In this document: positions 36,328 to 46,329 of the stretch, one piece after another
Layout: the number at the start of each line of letters is the position of its first letter
How positions within the stretch are numbered: position 1 is the stretch's first letter
Source of the DNA: Nostoc sp. T09
GTDB taxonomy: Bacteria; Cyanobacteriota; Cyanobacteriia; Cyanobacteriales; Nostocaceae
Length of the DNA: 59,616 nt
NCBI RefSeq assembly: GCF_002154695.1
Contig: NZ_MTAV01000039.1
Coordinates: forward strand, 1 to 59,616
Direction of reading: 5' to 3'
Made by a program: the position numbers and the translations under genes
Notes under the pieces: model-generated
Seen by the model: only the letters and a program-made list of their open reading frames with translations
What the model was told of the DNA's origin: nothing
Databases searched by the model: none

Positions 36328-37464
36328 ATGAAACAACGGTATTTCTTACCAGAGGGTAGCATTCTGGATTTCAATCCCACCCTCAGATCTGGACGCTATG
36401 GGTTGGAGATTTTGGATTTTGCTATTCTAGCCTCGCGCCCAAATGGTAAATTCCAATTTTTGACTTCTTGCTTTTTAATGTTGGCTGTTTTTTTTAGCCC
36501 CCTAACGGCTAATGCTGCTGACATTACGCAACAACTGCACCGCCCATTAAATAATTCCTCGTTGCGAGAATCAAGAGATCAAGCAGACACCTTACTGCGT
36601 ATCGGTGAGCAACAACAAATTTCCGGTTATGCTGATAAAACAATTGAGTCTTGCTTGCAAGCACTAGAAATTTATCACGCCCTTGGTGACTACAAAGCCC
36701 AAGGTATGACTTACGATTTGCTAGCTAAAGCCTACATCGAGCTCAATCGTTTTCAGGATGGGGAAGATGCGTTGCGGCGACGCTTAGCGATCGCTCGCGA
36801 TACCAAAGACTTTCAGGCTCAGATTTTCGCACTGAATAATATTAGTACTGTGCTGCTGCAAAAAGGAGAATTTACCCCAGCTGGTAAAACCGTTGAAGAA
36901 GCACTGACAATCGCTCACAATGTCCAGAATAGTGCAGGTGAAGGACTGTCTTTAAGTAATTTAGGGTTAGTAAACGCCAGGTTAGGCAATTACAATAAAG
37001 CAATTAAATTGTATGAAACTGCTTTATCTTTCCGCCGTCAAGTTGGCGATATTCTTGGTGAAACCAATACCCTAAATAACTTAGGCGAGGCTTACCTAGC
37101 AGTGGGAAATTATCCCGATACAATTGCCACCTATGGAGCAGCTATGCGGATAGCCAAAACTACCCGCGATCGCACTAACTATTTACGCGCGATTGATGGT
37201 TTAGTTATGGCGCATAGTTCTGTAGGACGTTATGAGCGAGCTTTTGACTTATTAGAACAACGCTTAGTAACTGCTAGAGAATTGCAAAATCTGCGGGAAG
37301 AATTTAAATCTTTTATGACTTACGGTAATTTGTACGAGCAGTTAAATAATTATCTAACTGCCCGTAACTTTTACGAACGAGCGCTTGTGTTAGCAAAAGC
37401 TCTGGAAGACAGCAAACAGGAAGTATTCTTAGTTGATAAGCTGATTAAATTACCCAAACGTTAA
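36328..37464 (+). CDS. Exported tetratricopeptide-repeat protein
   Basis: This 378-residue protein has a hydrophobic signal segment at about 44-63 ending ANA-AD, a likely signal peptidase site. The 43 residues before it are long for a signal peptide, so the true start might be internal (a TTG near codon 45). The mature part (about 85-378) is a run of about seven TPR units (for example ALNNISTVLLQKGEF, LSLSNLGLVNARLGNY, NTLNNLGEAYLAVGNY). No catalytic domain. TPR proteins of this type mediate protein contacts in the periplasm or thylakoid lumen. It follows the sigma-like gene and is closed by a palindromic hairpin. Confidence 0.82.
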   Translation: MKQRYFLPEGSILDFNPTLRSGRYGLEILDFAILASRPNGKFQFLTSCFLMLAVFFSPLTANAADITQQLHRPLNNSSLRESRDQADTLLRIGEQQQISGYADKTIESCLQALEIYHALGDYKAQGMTYDLLAKAYIELNRFQDGEDALRRRLAIARDTKDFQAQIFALNNISTVLLQKGEFTPAGKTVEEALTIAHNVQNSAGEGLSLSNLGLVNARLGNYNKAIKLYETALSFRRQVGDILGETNTLNNLGEAYLAVGNYPDTIATYGAAMRIAKTTRDRTNYLRAIDGLVMAHSSVGRYERAFDLLEQRLVTARELQNLREEFKSFMTYGNLYEQLNNYLTARNFYERALVLAKALEDSKQEVFLVDKLIKLPKR

Positions 37465-37477
37465 AGGCAATCTTTCG

Positions 37478-37500
37478 CTAGGTGGGCATTGCCCACCTAG
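37478..37500. terminator. 23-bp perfect palindrome between convergent genes
   Basis: CTAGGTGGGCA and TGCCCACCTAG are separated by one base. The GTGGGCA/TGCCCAC core also occurs at 14449-14470, so this is a copy of a dispersed palindrome placed where a bidirectional terminator would be expected. Confidence 0.7.
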
Positions 37501-37522
37501 CCTTAGGATTTTTGATTCTTAT

Positions 37523-38341
37523 CTAATTCAAATACACTGAGCCATTAGATTGAATTCTCATGGCTTTTTTATCTTGGGCTACGTTTGTGGTTTCCTTTAA
37601 TCTAACTTCCAATAATCCTGTTTCTGAAGAAGGCTGTGGAGTCACTGACAGCAATCCGCCATCTTCTCGTTGAAATGTCACTGTTACTGGCGCATGTAAA
37701 CCCTGTAATATTACATCAGACTTGCCGCTTAGCGATCGCTGGTCAGTATCGCCAATGACTTGGTAAGTCACATTAGCTCCAGTATCATTCACTAGCCTGA
37801 CATTAACATTGCCATTTGCGAGTGCCACTGTAGTAACCGGGGTTTGTCCCTGTTGTTGTAATGACGGTTCAGTTACAGAATTTTGTTGTGTCGGAACCTG
37901 CTGAGGCGTTGTGTAGGTAGTTGAACTATCAGGCTGTGAAGGTTGCTGGGAGCGATTGTAGGGCCGTTCGTTTAAAATGCCAGGATTGGGGTTAACTCCT
38001 GAGTTAGTTGAGTTAGTAGTCGTTGAAGGTGTTTCTCCACCTACACCCATTCTTGTTTGATCTGCCGATGGCGCAGCAGGAACGGAACCAGAAGGAAGCA
38101 TTCCTTGGGACTGCATTCTTTGAGTTAGAGCATTGGGAGGACATCCTTGAGGAACCAATACACGATTAGTGTGTTGAGGTTCGTAAAAAATACTTGGGCA
38201 GGGATTGACTTTAGCATTAGCAGAACTAGGCTGCTGTGTTACTGGTGTTTGAGCAAATGCTGGAAAACTCATCAGTAAACCGCCACAGATAGCAGCCACT
38301 AACTCAGCCGACTTACGAAACTTTGGAGAATTGCTCTTCAT
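37523..38341 (-). CDS. Secreted protein with Pro/Gln/Ser/Thr-rich region, unknown function
   Basis: The 272-residue protein has a signal peptide (basic start, hydrophobic run at about 13-28, AFA-QT cleavage near 30). Residues 45-75 carry a short conserved-looking segment with two Cys (NPCPSIFYE, QGCPPN). Residues 80-165 are low complexity and likely disordered. The C-terminal 100 residues form a compact beta-type domain (VNVRLVNDTGANVTYQVIG, VTVTFQREDGG). ATG at 38341 has GGAG upstream. A cell-envelope role is likely, but no family was recognised. Confidence 0.75.
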   Translation of the reverse strand: MKSNSPKFRKSAELVAAICGGLLMSFPAFAQTPVTQQPSSANAKVNPCPSIFYEPQHTNRVLVPQGCPPNALTQRMQSQGMLPSGSVPAAPSADQTRMGVGGETPSTTTNSTNSGVNPNPGILNERPYNRSQQPSQPDSSTTYTTPQQVPTQQNSVTEPSLQQQGQTPVTTVALANGNVNVRLVNDTGANVTYQVIGDTDQRSLSGKSDVILQGLHAPVTVTFQREDGGLLSVTPQPSSETGLLEVRLKETTNVAQDKKAMRIQSNGSVYLN

Positions 38342-38956
38342 TGTTGACTCCTGAAAAAATCTCAGCTTGGCTTTTTGAAAATTTTCTAAATTAGCAAATT
38401 ATTTCAGGTAATAAATTTGTCAAAAATTACCCTCTGCCATTGAATTTATTCGGCTTTTTACTACTATTATTTAGATGATATTAATTTATCGATTAGCTGA
38501 AGTTTTTGGATCTAACTATAGGTTTGAAAATTTATGCAAGCTAAAGCAATGGTATACTTCCTAAGTAGGATTAATATAAATCATTAGTTATAATCCAATA
38601 GTTAAAAATAAGTATTGCTGACTACTTTGTTTTCTTTAGGTAAAGGAAAAAATTAAAATTTATTACTTTATTGAAATAATATTTAGCTTATCTAAACTAT
38701 CTTTAATTCTCATTAGGAATAGAGGTTCAATATCTGCTCAATTTGCTGATAACATCAGCATTTAGATAAGGAATTTATATAAATGTAATATTTATATAGG
38801 TGGAGTTTAAGCTATCGCTATCAAGCTTAAAAATACCAGAACCTTTCTACTGTTAGCTGTTAATAGATAGCTCAAGACTGTAAGTTTTGCTATCTAAGTT
38901 ATTAAATAAACTTGTTTATATTCATCTGTCACAGGAAACAAATATCGAGGACAGAA
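38342..38956. other. AT-rich intergenic stretch
   Basis: No gene, repeat array or clear hairpin was found in these 615 bases. They lie upstream of the secreted protein gene and downstream of the sensor kinase gene, both on the minus strand. Confidence 0.45.
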
Positions 38957-40363
38957 TTAAGGATCAATAGTTACTGGTAAAGTAATTGTGAAAGTAGTAC
39001 CTTTGCCCAAGCTGCTTTCAACTTGAATCTGACCTTGGTGATGTTCGACAATAGCTTGAGCGATCGCCAGCCCCAATCCTGAACCAGTAGAAATATCTGT
39101 AGCTGTATTCCCATTGTTATGGGTACGTGCTGGATCTACCCGATAAAAGCGGTCAAATAAACGTGGTAGTGCATCTCCTGGAATACCAATCCCTGTGTCG
39201 CTCACCTTAACTTGTAATTGAGCGCTACTGTAGCGTAGTCCAGAAATGCGATCGCTACCCTCTAGACGCGCCAACTCGACAGTTACCCGTCCTTGAGATG
39301 GAGTGTACTGCAAAGCGTTACCAATCAAATTAGTGAAAAGTCGCACCAGCTGATCCCAGTTGCCTACAAGTGTGAACCAATTGTCAAACAATTCCGGGCT
39401 AGTTTCCGCAACGGGAGGATTTACTAAGTCTAAAGCAAGGGTAATTCTCTTTTCAGTCGCTAACAATTGCTGTTCTTCTAGCACTTCCATCAGTAAAGCG
39501 TCCATTGGACAAGATGAAAAGCTATCTTTACTTATTCCACTATCTTGCCTAGCGAGAAACAGTAAATCATTGACTAATCTACCCAAACGCTGGGTAAGTC
39601 GTTCAACTAATTTTAACTGTTGGCGATAATGTAAAGAAGTAGTAACTTCTACCTCTGCTAACTCTAAATCAGCAAGAGCAACTTGCACATTAGTTTGAAT
39701 CAAAGTAATCGGATTTCTGAGTTCGTGAGAAGCATCAGCAGTAAATTGTTTGAGCCGTTGGTAAGAGTCGCCTACTGGTTCCATTGCTTTACCAGAAAGA
39801 AACCAACCGCTTGCGCCTACAGAAATTACCATCAATCCCGTACCCAGCGCCAAATCCACAATTAACTGACGGCTGGGTTTGGTAACTTCAAACCAGGGAT
39901 GGCTAACACGCAAATAGCCTAAGACTTGCCGTCCTACTTCTACCCGTTGTGTTACCTGGCGTAATAACACTGCTGATTTTCCCCATCCCTCTTGTGCTAC
40001 GCGTACAGTTTCACCAGTACGATTGGCATGAATGGGGATATTGAGAGGTGTGGATAAAGTTGACCACAGTAATTCACCAGTGGCACTAAACCATTCCAAA
40101 TCAATGTGATCGTCTTCTACTGTGTCAGCATTGTCGCGAAAACTAGCTTCTACATTAATACGTAATGTCTCACTACCAGTGTTGACAGGCTCAATTACCA
40201 GCGATCGCTCTACTACTTCCACCACATGATTGAGAGTATCGTCAATCCGCTCAACCAGCGTACTACGGACATATAAATATACTCCACTCGCAAATAATAA
40301 TAGTAATACGGCCGTTACGGCAGTGTACCAAAGAGCGAGACGGCGGCGAGTAACTTGAAACAT
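38957..40363 (-). CDS. Two-component sensor histidine kinase
   Basis: This 468-residue membrane kinase has one N-terminal helix (about 10-32), a periplasmic sensor region (about 33-168) and a second helix (about 169-190). The HisKA domain (H213 in DASHELRNPIT) and HATPase domain (N box GNALQYTP, G1 DTGIGIP, G2 GSGLGLAI) follow. No response regulator gene is adjacent, so its partner lies elsewhere. The sensor region (WFSATGELLWSTLS, LGYLRVSHPWFEV) reminds me of the manganese sensor ManS of Synechocystis, but I cannot confirm that. ATG at 40363. Confidence 0.9.
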   Translation of the reverse strand: MFQVTRRRLALWYTAVTAVLLLLFASGVYLYVRSTLVERIDDTLNHVVEVVERSLVIEPVNTGSETLRINVEASFRDNADTVEDDHIDLEWFSATGELLWSTLSTPLNIPIHANRTGETVRVAQEGWGKSAVLLRQVTQRVEVGRQVLGYLRVSHPWFEVTKPSRQLIVDLALGTGLMVISVGASGWFLSGKAMEPVGDSYQRLKQFTADASHELRNPITLIQTNVQVALADLELAEVEVTTSLHYRQQLKLVERLTQRLGRLVNDLLFLARQDSGISKDSFSSCPMDALLMEVLEEQQLLATEKRITLALDLVNPPVAETSPELFDNWFTLVGNWDQLVRLFTNLIGNALQYTPSQGRVTVELARLEGSDRISGLRYSSAQLQVKVSDTGIGIPGDALPRLFDRFYRVDPARTHNNGNTATDISTGSGLGLAIAQAIVEHHQGQIQVESSLGKGTTFTITLPVTIDP

Positions 40364-40631
40364 AGACCTTATTTGTTAATAGATTTGTTTGTATTAAGCA
40401 CTTTAGTGTGTAAAAATCTAGGACTAATGTCCTGTCTCCAAACTTATTCTCCTCTCAAAATTAATGAGATAAAGCACTAGCGCACGTTAGATATTGTTAA
40501 CACTATTGCGATTTTCTATATATAGAAGCGCTGTCAGATAACAAGCTGCTTCGCGCCCAATACACTATTTCATTTACTATGTTTATTATTCGACTGTTGA
40601 ATGGGCTGCAACTATCCGCCCTAAGGTGATT

Positions 40632-42842
40632 ATGGCAAAATCCAAGAAGAGCGCTACTCCCATCAATCTGAGCGATCCACAATACTACATCAACCGAGAA
40701 TTAAGTTGGTTAGAGTTTAATAGCAGGGTGTTACATGAAGCCTGCGACCAGCGAACGCCACTCTTGGAAAGACTCAAATTTTTGGCTATTTTCACCTCAA
40801 ATTTAGATGAGTTCTTCATGGTACGGGTTGCAGGTTTAAAGCAACAAGTAGAGGCAAAAGTTACCCAGTTAAGTCCTGATGGTCGCACACCGCAACAACA
40901 ATTAGACGATATCAGGTTTACCTTGAGTCCTCAGGTAACTAAACAGCACCATCATTTTGAGCAAGTACTCCGACCCCTGCTGGCAAATCATCGGATACAC
41001 ATCCTGGATTATATAGATTTGTCAGAAAAACAGCGGAATTATCTAGATAATTACTTTGAAGAACAAATTTTTCCCGTTCTGACTCCTCTGGCTGTTGACC
41101 CTAGCCATCCTTTTCCCTACATTTCCAATCTCAGTCTAAATTTGGCAGTGGTGGTCAAAAACCCAGAAACAGAGGAAGAATTTTTTGCCAGAGTCAAAGT
41201 ACCAAAAGTCTTACCGCGATTTTTACCTTTACCGCCAGAGTTAGGAATTCACCATAACGGTCAACCTGCGCACTGGACTGGTGTACCTTTGGAACAGGCG
41301 ATCGCGCATAACTTAGATTCTTTATTTCCGGGAATGAATATTCAGGAATATCATCCCTTCCGGATTACCCGTGACGCTGACTTGGCATTAGAAGAGGATG
41401 AAGCCGACGATCTGCTGTTGGCGATCGAACAAGAATTGCGAAAACGTCGCATTGGTGGAACTCCGGTACGGTTAGAAATTCAATCTCAAACTCCCGAAGC
41501 AGTGCGATCGCGTTTGTTACAAGATTTGGAATTAACCGAAAGTGATGTTTACGAAGTAGATGGACTTTTGGGACTGCGGGATTTAATGTACTTTATGGCG
41601 TTACCGCTACCAGAATTCAAAGATCCACCACGACAATCTGTAGTACCTTCGCGCTTGCAATGGTTGCGAGAACCCAGTGTCAGTTCCGATATACCAGAGG
41701 TAGACGAAGGAAAAGACTTTTTTGCGGTCATTCGGGAAAAGGATTTACTAGTACACCATCCTTATCAATCATTTTCCACAACAGTGGTGCGCTTTATTAC
41801 TCATGCTGCCCACGATCCGAATGTGCTAGCCATCAAGATGACCCTTTACCGGACTTCTGGAGACTCGCCCATCGTCAATGCCTTAATTGCTGCTGCCGAA
41901 AATGGTAAGCAGGTGTCTGTATTAGTAGAATTGAAAGCGCGGTTTGATGAGGAGAACAATATTTACTGGGCAAGGCGTTTAGAAAGAGTTGGAGTTCACG
42001 TTGTTTATGGTTTAGTCGGGCTGAAAACTCATTGTAAAACTATTATGGTCGTGCGCCGAGAAAAAGACCGGATGCGTCGCTACGTACATATTGGTACTGG
42101 CAACTATAACCAAAAAACCGCACGACTTTATACAGATTTAGGATTATTTACCTGTCAAGAAGAAATCGGTGCTGACATCACCGATTTGTTTAATTTTTTA
42201 ACAGGCTACTCGCGGCAAAAGTCCTATCGAGAAGTACTAGTTGCCCCTGTAAATATGCGCGATCGCTTTTTGGCACTAATTAATCGTGAAATCGAAAATG
42301 CTAAAAATGGATTTACCGGGCGGATTGTTGCCAAAATGAATTCCCTTGTCGATCCGCAAATTATTGCTACTTTATATGAAGCATCTCGTGCCGGAGTCCA
42401 AATTGACATAATTGTCCGAGGTGTTTGCTGTTTGCGCCCAGGGCTGAAAGATATTAGTGACAATATTCGTGTCATCAGCATAGTTGGTCGCTTTTTAGAA
42501 CACTCCCGTATTTTTTATTTTTATAACAATGCTCAAGAGGAAATCTATATTGGCAGTGCTGATTGGATGCGTCGCAACTTAGATCGCCGAGTTGAAGTAA
42601 TTACTCCTATCAAAGATCTAGACATTGCCAAAGACTTGCAAGAAATCCTGGGAATTATGCTGGCAGACAATCGGCAAGCTTGGGAGTTGCAAGCCAATGG
42701 CAGCTACATCCAACGCCATCCATGCGACCATGCCCCAGAAGCTAACTCACAAAAAAGTCTCATCAATATGGCATTACGCTCAACTAGTATTGCCTCAACT
42801 CTTATTGATTCAAAAAAGAATTCTTTCTATCTTGACAACTAG
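40632..42842 (+). CDS. ppk1: Polyphosphate kinase 1
   Basis: PPK1 reversibly polymerises the gamma-phosphate of ATP into polyphosphate, the cell's phosphate store. The 736-residue length is normal. The N-terminal block FTSNLDEFFMVRVAGLKQ (about 57-74) and the paired active-site histidines are present. The autophosphorylated one is in the HCKTIMVV motif (H467) and the second is 19 residues on, in HIGTGNYNQKTARLY (H486), the same spacing as in E. coli. A third conserved His lies in LEHSRIFYF (H624). ATG at 40632 is used; a GTG two codons upstream is possible. Confidence 0.97.
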   Translation: MAKSKKSATPINLSDPQYYINRELSWLEFNSRVLHEACDQRTPLLERLKFLAIFTSNLDEFFMVRVAGLKQQVEAKVTQLSPDGRTPQQQLDDIRFTLSPQVTKQHHHFEQVLRPLLANHRIHILDYIDLSEKQRNYLDNYFEEQIFPVLTPLAVDPSHPFPYISNLSLNLAVVVKNPETEEEFFARVKVPKVLPRFLPLPPELGIHHNGQPAHWTGVPLEQAIAHNLDSLFPGMNIQEYHPFRITRDADLALEEDEADDLLLAIEQELRKRRIGGTPVRLEIQSQTPEAVRSRLLQDLELTESDVYEVDGLLGLRDLMYFMALPLPEFKDPPRQSVVPSRLQWLREPSVSSDIPEVDEGKDFFAVIREKDLLVHHPYQSFSTTVVRFITHAAHDPNVLAIKMTLYRTSGDSPIVNALIAAAENGKQVSVLVELKARFDEENNIYWARRLERVGVHVVYGLVGLKTHCKTIMVVRREKDRMRRYVHIGTGNYNQKTARLYTDLGLFTCQEEIGADITDLFNFLTGYSRQKSYREVLVAPVNMRDRFLALINREIENAKNGFTGRIVAKMNSLVDPQIIATLYEASRAGVQIDIIVRGVCCLRPGLKDISDNIRVISIVGRFLEHSRIFYFYNNAQEEIYIGSADWMRRNLDRRVEVITPIKDLDIAKDLQEILGIMLADNRQAWELQANGSYIQRHPCDHAPEANSQKSLINMALRSTSIASTLIDSKKNSFYLDN

Positions 42843-42999
42843 CTCAATATCTTCTTTTAGAAAACTTTAATTTTTCCTCACAAAATCTCAATTATTTGTC
42901 CTTGCTAGAAACTAGATTATTCAACCATAGGATAGAGTAATTTCTAGCGCTTGTTCCCATAAACTATAAAAGTTATTGTATTTAGTCTTTTCCTAATAA

Positions 43000-43404
43000 A
43001 TGTTAATGCTGTCCTGTAAGTCTTCTACCTTACGTGTTCTAGTTGTTGACGATCACGAACTAACCCGCTTAACTCTACAATTAGCTTTTTCTTGCCAAGA
43101 AAATATTCAAGTAGTCGGTTTAGCTAAGAATGGTCAAGAAGCTATAGAAATGGTGAAGCGCTACCATCCCGATGTGATTGTTCTGGACTTGCAGATGCCA
43201 GTCATGGATGGTTGGAGTGCATCTGGTCATATTAAAGCTATCTCTCCTCATACTCAAATCCTTGCTTACTCTTCAGTAGAAGATGCTAGTTTGCAACAGA
43301 CAAAAGCCATGCCTAGCTTTGATGATTTTTGCAGAAAGGATGTCCCCACAAGCGAACTCATTGCTCTGGTTAGACAGTTAGGAAACCGTGCAGGAGATGA
43401 CTGA
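43000..43404 (+). CDS. Stand-alone response regulator receiver (CheY-like)
   Basis: This 134-residue protein is a single REC domain: acidic pair VVDDHE (Asp 17 and 18), phosphoacceptor Asp in VLDLQMPVMDG (about 61), Ser in AYSS and Lys in FCRKDVP. There is no output domain, so it acts by protein contact or as a phosphate relay. It lies 157 bases after ppk1 and could be connected to phosphate or polyphosphate control, but that is only suggested by position. ATG at 43000, or the ATG two codons later. Confidence 0.88.
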   Translation: MLMLSCKSSTLRVLVVDDHELTRLTLQLAFSCQENIQVVGLAKNGQEAIEMVKRYHPDVIVLDLQMPVMDGWSASGHIKAISPHTQILAYSSVEDASLQQTKAMPSFDDFCRKDVPTSELIALVRQLGNRAGDD

Positions 43405-43492
43405 GTTACTAAATTAATGATGCAGCAAAGTTGCTCGATAAATCCAGGTACAGTTAAATTCTGGGGGCTGAGGGACATTTTAAGCCTTAAAA

Positions 43493-43529
43493 GCGTCGGT
43501 AGACCGGATAATTAACGGTGTACCGACGC
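43493..43529. terminator. Bulged hairpin between convergent genes
   Basis: GCGTCGGTA (43493-43501) pairs with TACCGACGC (43521-43529), with an inner ACCG/CGGT stem. It lies between the receiver gene and the 60-residue gene on the opposite strand. Confidence 0.7.
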
Positions 43530-43561
43530 AATTTTGATCTTTGCTAATGCTTTAGATAGGC

Positions 43562-43744
43562 TTAGTTACTTCCTGTCTCCGGAATAGTGCGTCTAAATTC
43601 GTCTACTAAATCATCCAATTCTTCCAAAGCCTGATTCACGTCAATTCTCAAAGTTCCTAGATTGGGTTGTTCTAGTAGACTCAGTAGGTATTGGCGTTTG
43701 CTCTCAACTGCGGCAATTCGTTCTTTTATAGTCTGTATATCCAT
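43562..43744 (-). CDS. Small conserved coiled-coil-like protein
   Basis: This 60-residue, soluble, acidic protein has heptad-like leucines through residues 3-50 (RIAAVESKRQYLLSLLE, ALEELDDLVDEF). It is probably a helical hairpin or coiled coil. No function is recognised. The ATG, size and hairpin downstream support a real gene. Confidence 0.6.
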   Translation of the reverse strand: MDIQTIKERIAAVESKRQYLLSLLEQPNLGTLRIDVNQALEELDDLVDEFRRTIPETGSN

Positions 43745-43968
43745 TGTTTTTTGCAGTCCTTAACTATCTTCAAGTTTAAAATTAACGCAAAAAAAGGCTA
43801 GGGGGAGAATTTACTGGTTAATCTAGGTAGGTTGAAAAATAAATTCCGGTTTTGCCAGCGCTACACTTACTGATTAGCTTTACTTTAGCTAAGACTCTTC
43901 CCTTATATGTTACTCATATCAGATGATAGTAAAATTAAGGTTTTAAGAATTTATAGTAACCTCAGCTC

Positions 43969-44517
43969 ATGCTACGCCAAATTTCTTTGGGAACACTCGG
44001 TTTAACAGTCGGCGGTATCTTAACCATTGTCGGCTTTATAGCTTATGCCGCTGATAATGCCACACTCAATCTTGCCGGATTTTTTTACGGATTTCCTCTC
44101 TTGCTAGGAGGATTAGCGCTTAAAGCTAATGAACTCAAACCTATACCTTTTAGCCAAGCTACTACACCCGCAGTTTTGAGATTGCGCGAACAACAAGCAA
44201 CTGTTACCCAAAATAAAATTCGTAAAGACATCACCCGATTTTGCTATGGGCAAGATGCCCATTTTGATAGGGCACTTTCTTTTCTCGGTCTAAGTCCGAC
44301 GGATGAAGAAAGACCAATCATTACAGGATTACAAGAAAAAGAAATTAATGGGGCTTACGCTTTAATTTTAGAATTTGATTCACCCTTGATCCCAATTGAT
44401 GTTTGGCAGCAAAAGCAGGAAAAAATGACTAGCTATTTCGGACCTGGAGTAGAAGTCCAAATCACACAGCCTAGTGAAAATAAAATTGAATTAGCATTGA
44501 TTACTAATCAAAAATAG
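43969..44517 (+). CDS. DUF2854 family membrane protein
   Basis: The 182-residue protein begins with two hydrophobic helices (about 8-27 and 32-52). A soluble domain follows, with the CYGQDAHFDRALSFLGLSP stretch (about 92-110) characteristic, as I recall, of DUF2854, a family shared by cyanobacteria and plastid-bearing plants. Function unknown, probably linked to the thylakoid. The next gene, on the opposite strand, is CRR7-like, also of the photosynthetic lineage. Confidence 0.8.
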   Translation: MLRQISLGTLGLTVGGILTIVGFIAYAADNATLNLAGFFYGFPLLLGGLALKANELKPIPFSQATTPAVLRLREQQATVTQNKIRKDITRFCYGQDAHFDRALSFLGLSPTDEERPIITGLQEKEINGAYALILEFDSPLIPIDVWQQKQEKMTSYFGPGVEVQITQPSENKIELALITNQK

Positions 44518-44530
44518 GTATTAGTCAATA

Positions 44531-44568
44531 GTCAAGAGTTATTAGCTCAAATACTAATAACTCTTGAC
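44531..44568. terminator. Bidirectional hairpin terminator
   Basis: A perfect 15-bp stem, GTCAAGAGTTATTAG (44531-44545) with CTAATAACTCTTGAC (44554-44568), and an 8-base loop lie between convergent genes. The adjacent TTAGTCAATAGTC shows that it is related to the ATTAGTC heptamer family. Confidence 0.8.
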
Positions 44569-44576
44569 TGAGAAAT

Positions 44577-44837
44577 TCACTTTTCTAAGCGGACTGCGTA
44601 CCACTGTAAATATTTCCCAGGCCCTAGATCCAACTCGCAACTCGTATCGATTAAATACTTAGCTCGCTCTCCTACAGTCTCAATTTTTTGCACATCAGGC
44701 GGTAGATCGCCAAAATTTAAATTTTGCAGAACTAATTTGAGTTTTTCTAATAACTCGGAGACAGTGAGAAATTGTTCCGGTTGGTTTGTTTCTAGGACAA
44801 CAAAGTAGTCCTCTGCATACATTAAGGAATCGGGCAT
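44577..44837 (-). CDS. CRR7-like protein (chlororespiratory reduction 7)
   Basis: This 86-residue soluble protein contains MYAEDYFVVLETN (about 6-18), a Leu-rich helix (about 25-40) and the C-terminal ELDLGPGKYLQWYAVRLEK block. These match the CRR7 family, known in plant chloroplasts for accumulation of the NDH complex and also conserved in cyanobacteria. It probably helps NDH-1 assembly or stability. ATG at 44837; an internal Met at residue 6 is a possible alternative start. Confidence 0.85.
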   Translation of the reverse strand: MPDSLMYAEDYFVVLETNQPEQFLTVSELLEKLKLVLQNLNFGDLPPDVQKIETVGERAKYLIDTSCELDLGPGKYLQWYAVRLEK

Positions 44838-46329
44838 TGAGATTATGTATAGGTTCTTGTCAAGATTTTAATGGCTTTTAGAGAAAGGCGTTCTTAATAT
44901 GAAATAATTGCACAAACATTAAGAAAAATTCTTTATTAAGAGAACTTTCTTTGGTTGAAAATTTTAAATTTATAATATTATTGTAGCTATCAAATTTATG
45001 AATTTTCATAAAAGCCAATTGTGTTTGGCAATTTAGGCTGATACCTACTTAGTACATAACCAATTATAAAACTTTTATAATCTTTCTACTTTATTGTCAA
45101 GATAGTGAGCATACCCAGGCGGAATACAGCAAAAAATTTCAACCCATAATGCCAGGGTGTATTTTCAAGCTCGTCATCTCCTCAATTAGATTATGCGATC
45201 GCAGGGCGAGTGATGAAACAAGGATACTTCATTAAGGAGCCTGGGAAGGTCTGGAACCATTGCTACTTCTACTAAAACCCCGAACATATAAAAAAATAAC
45301 ATTTATTGTGTCTTTTCCCAATACCCTCTGGACACAAGCAGAGTTTTCTTGAAAGCTTGCGAATAGAGATAGAGTAGTAGCTCAGTTTTATTCTCAGGGT
45401 TTTCACTTAACTTATGAATTTAAGAGTTACTTAAAAACAAAGTATTACTATTTACTATTCCTTTACTCAATGTCATGAGCCTACAACTCTGAAAAGCTTG
45501 CCTATGGCAATAAATGGGTTAAATCTAAGCGCTCATTGGATTTATAGCTAGATATTTATTTAGCACATTTTAGCTATTACATCACCTATCTTTAGTGTTA
45601 AAAATCACCGTCTAACAAAAAAAGCAAGGTTAATATTTGAAGTTTTCCCGGAAATGACAATTCGACTTTAGCAGTAGGGAAATATAAATAATACGCCTGA
45701 TGTGAATGAGAAAGGTCTTTTACCCCATAAGGGTTTCTAAATTAGCCCAAAATCATATTTTTGTGCCTATCTACGAAATTACAAGGGTTTCAAGACTTTA
45801 TTCACATTAAACGTAGATAAAACATTTCCTACCATGTCCTTAACTAGACAAGAAGGTAAAAATTGCCTTTGTGTTTCAAATAAACTGTCTATGCAACCTA
45901 GTCATCTACCGTTTGCTTGGCTGAGAATAATTGCGCATTTTATTTTTCAATTGCTGGATAGCCTTTTGCGGCGAGTGTCGGCATTCAACAGGGAGCAGTC
46001 ATCCCTATTGCTTGGGAGGAGAACCGTTTTTCTAGCTACTCCCAAAGCTCCCCGCCTAAACAAATTGTTCAATCCAAATATTTACATTACTGCACAAAAA
46101 ATCGGTTCATCAGTAAGCATATCTTTGCTTGCTAGGAGAAATCCAGTTAAAACTGGGCAATCATTGTACATACAACACATGTGTTGCCTAGGTATCTTCT
46201 ACCAAATTGCTTGTTCAGTAGGATTGTGACTAAGGCAAAAAACTTTTACTTACAGGCGATTTGGTTAAGGGGGCAAGTTTTCCCAGGTTCGCCCTTACCG
46301 ATACTCTCATTTTCTGTGGAACGCAACTC
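44838..46329. other. Long intergenic region with no convincing gene
   Basis: About 1.5 kb. An open frame at 45834-46229 (131 codons) has no ribosome binding site, no family resemblance and an odd residue make-up, so I do not call it. The region is AT-rich on the left and contains one HIP1 site (GCGATCGC, 45194). The last 70 bases before 46330 are open in frame with the REC-GGDEF gene. Regulatory RNA or long leaders are possible. Confidence 0.45.

Noticed and set aside
38957-40363. Naming the sensor kinase ManS
   Set aside because: The resemblance of the sensor region to Synechocystis ManS is from memory only and no partner regulator or manganese gene is adjacent.
45834-46229. 131-codon forward frame
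   Set aside because: No ribosome binding site, no domain, irregular composition. It may be chance in the long gap.
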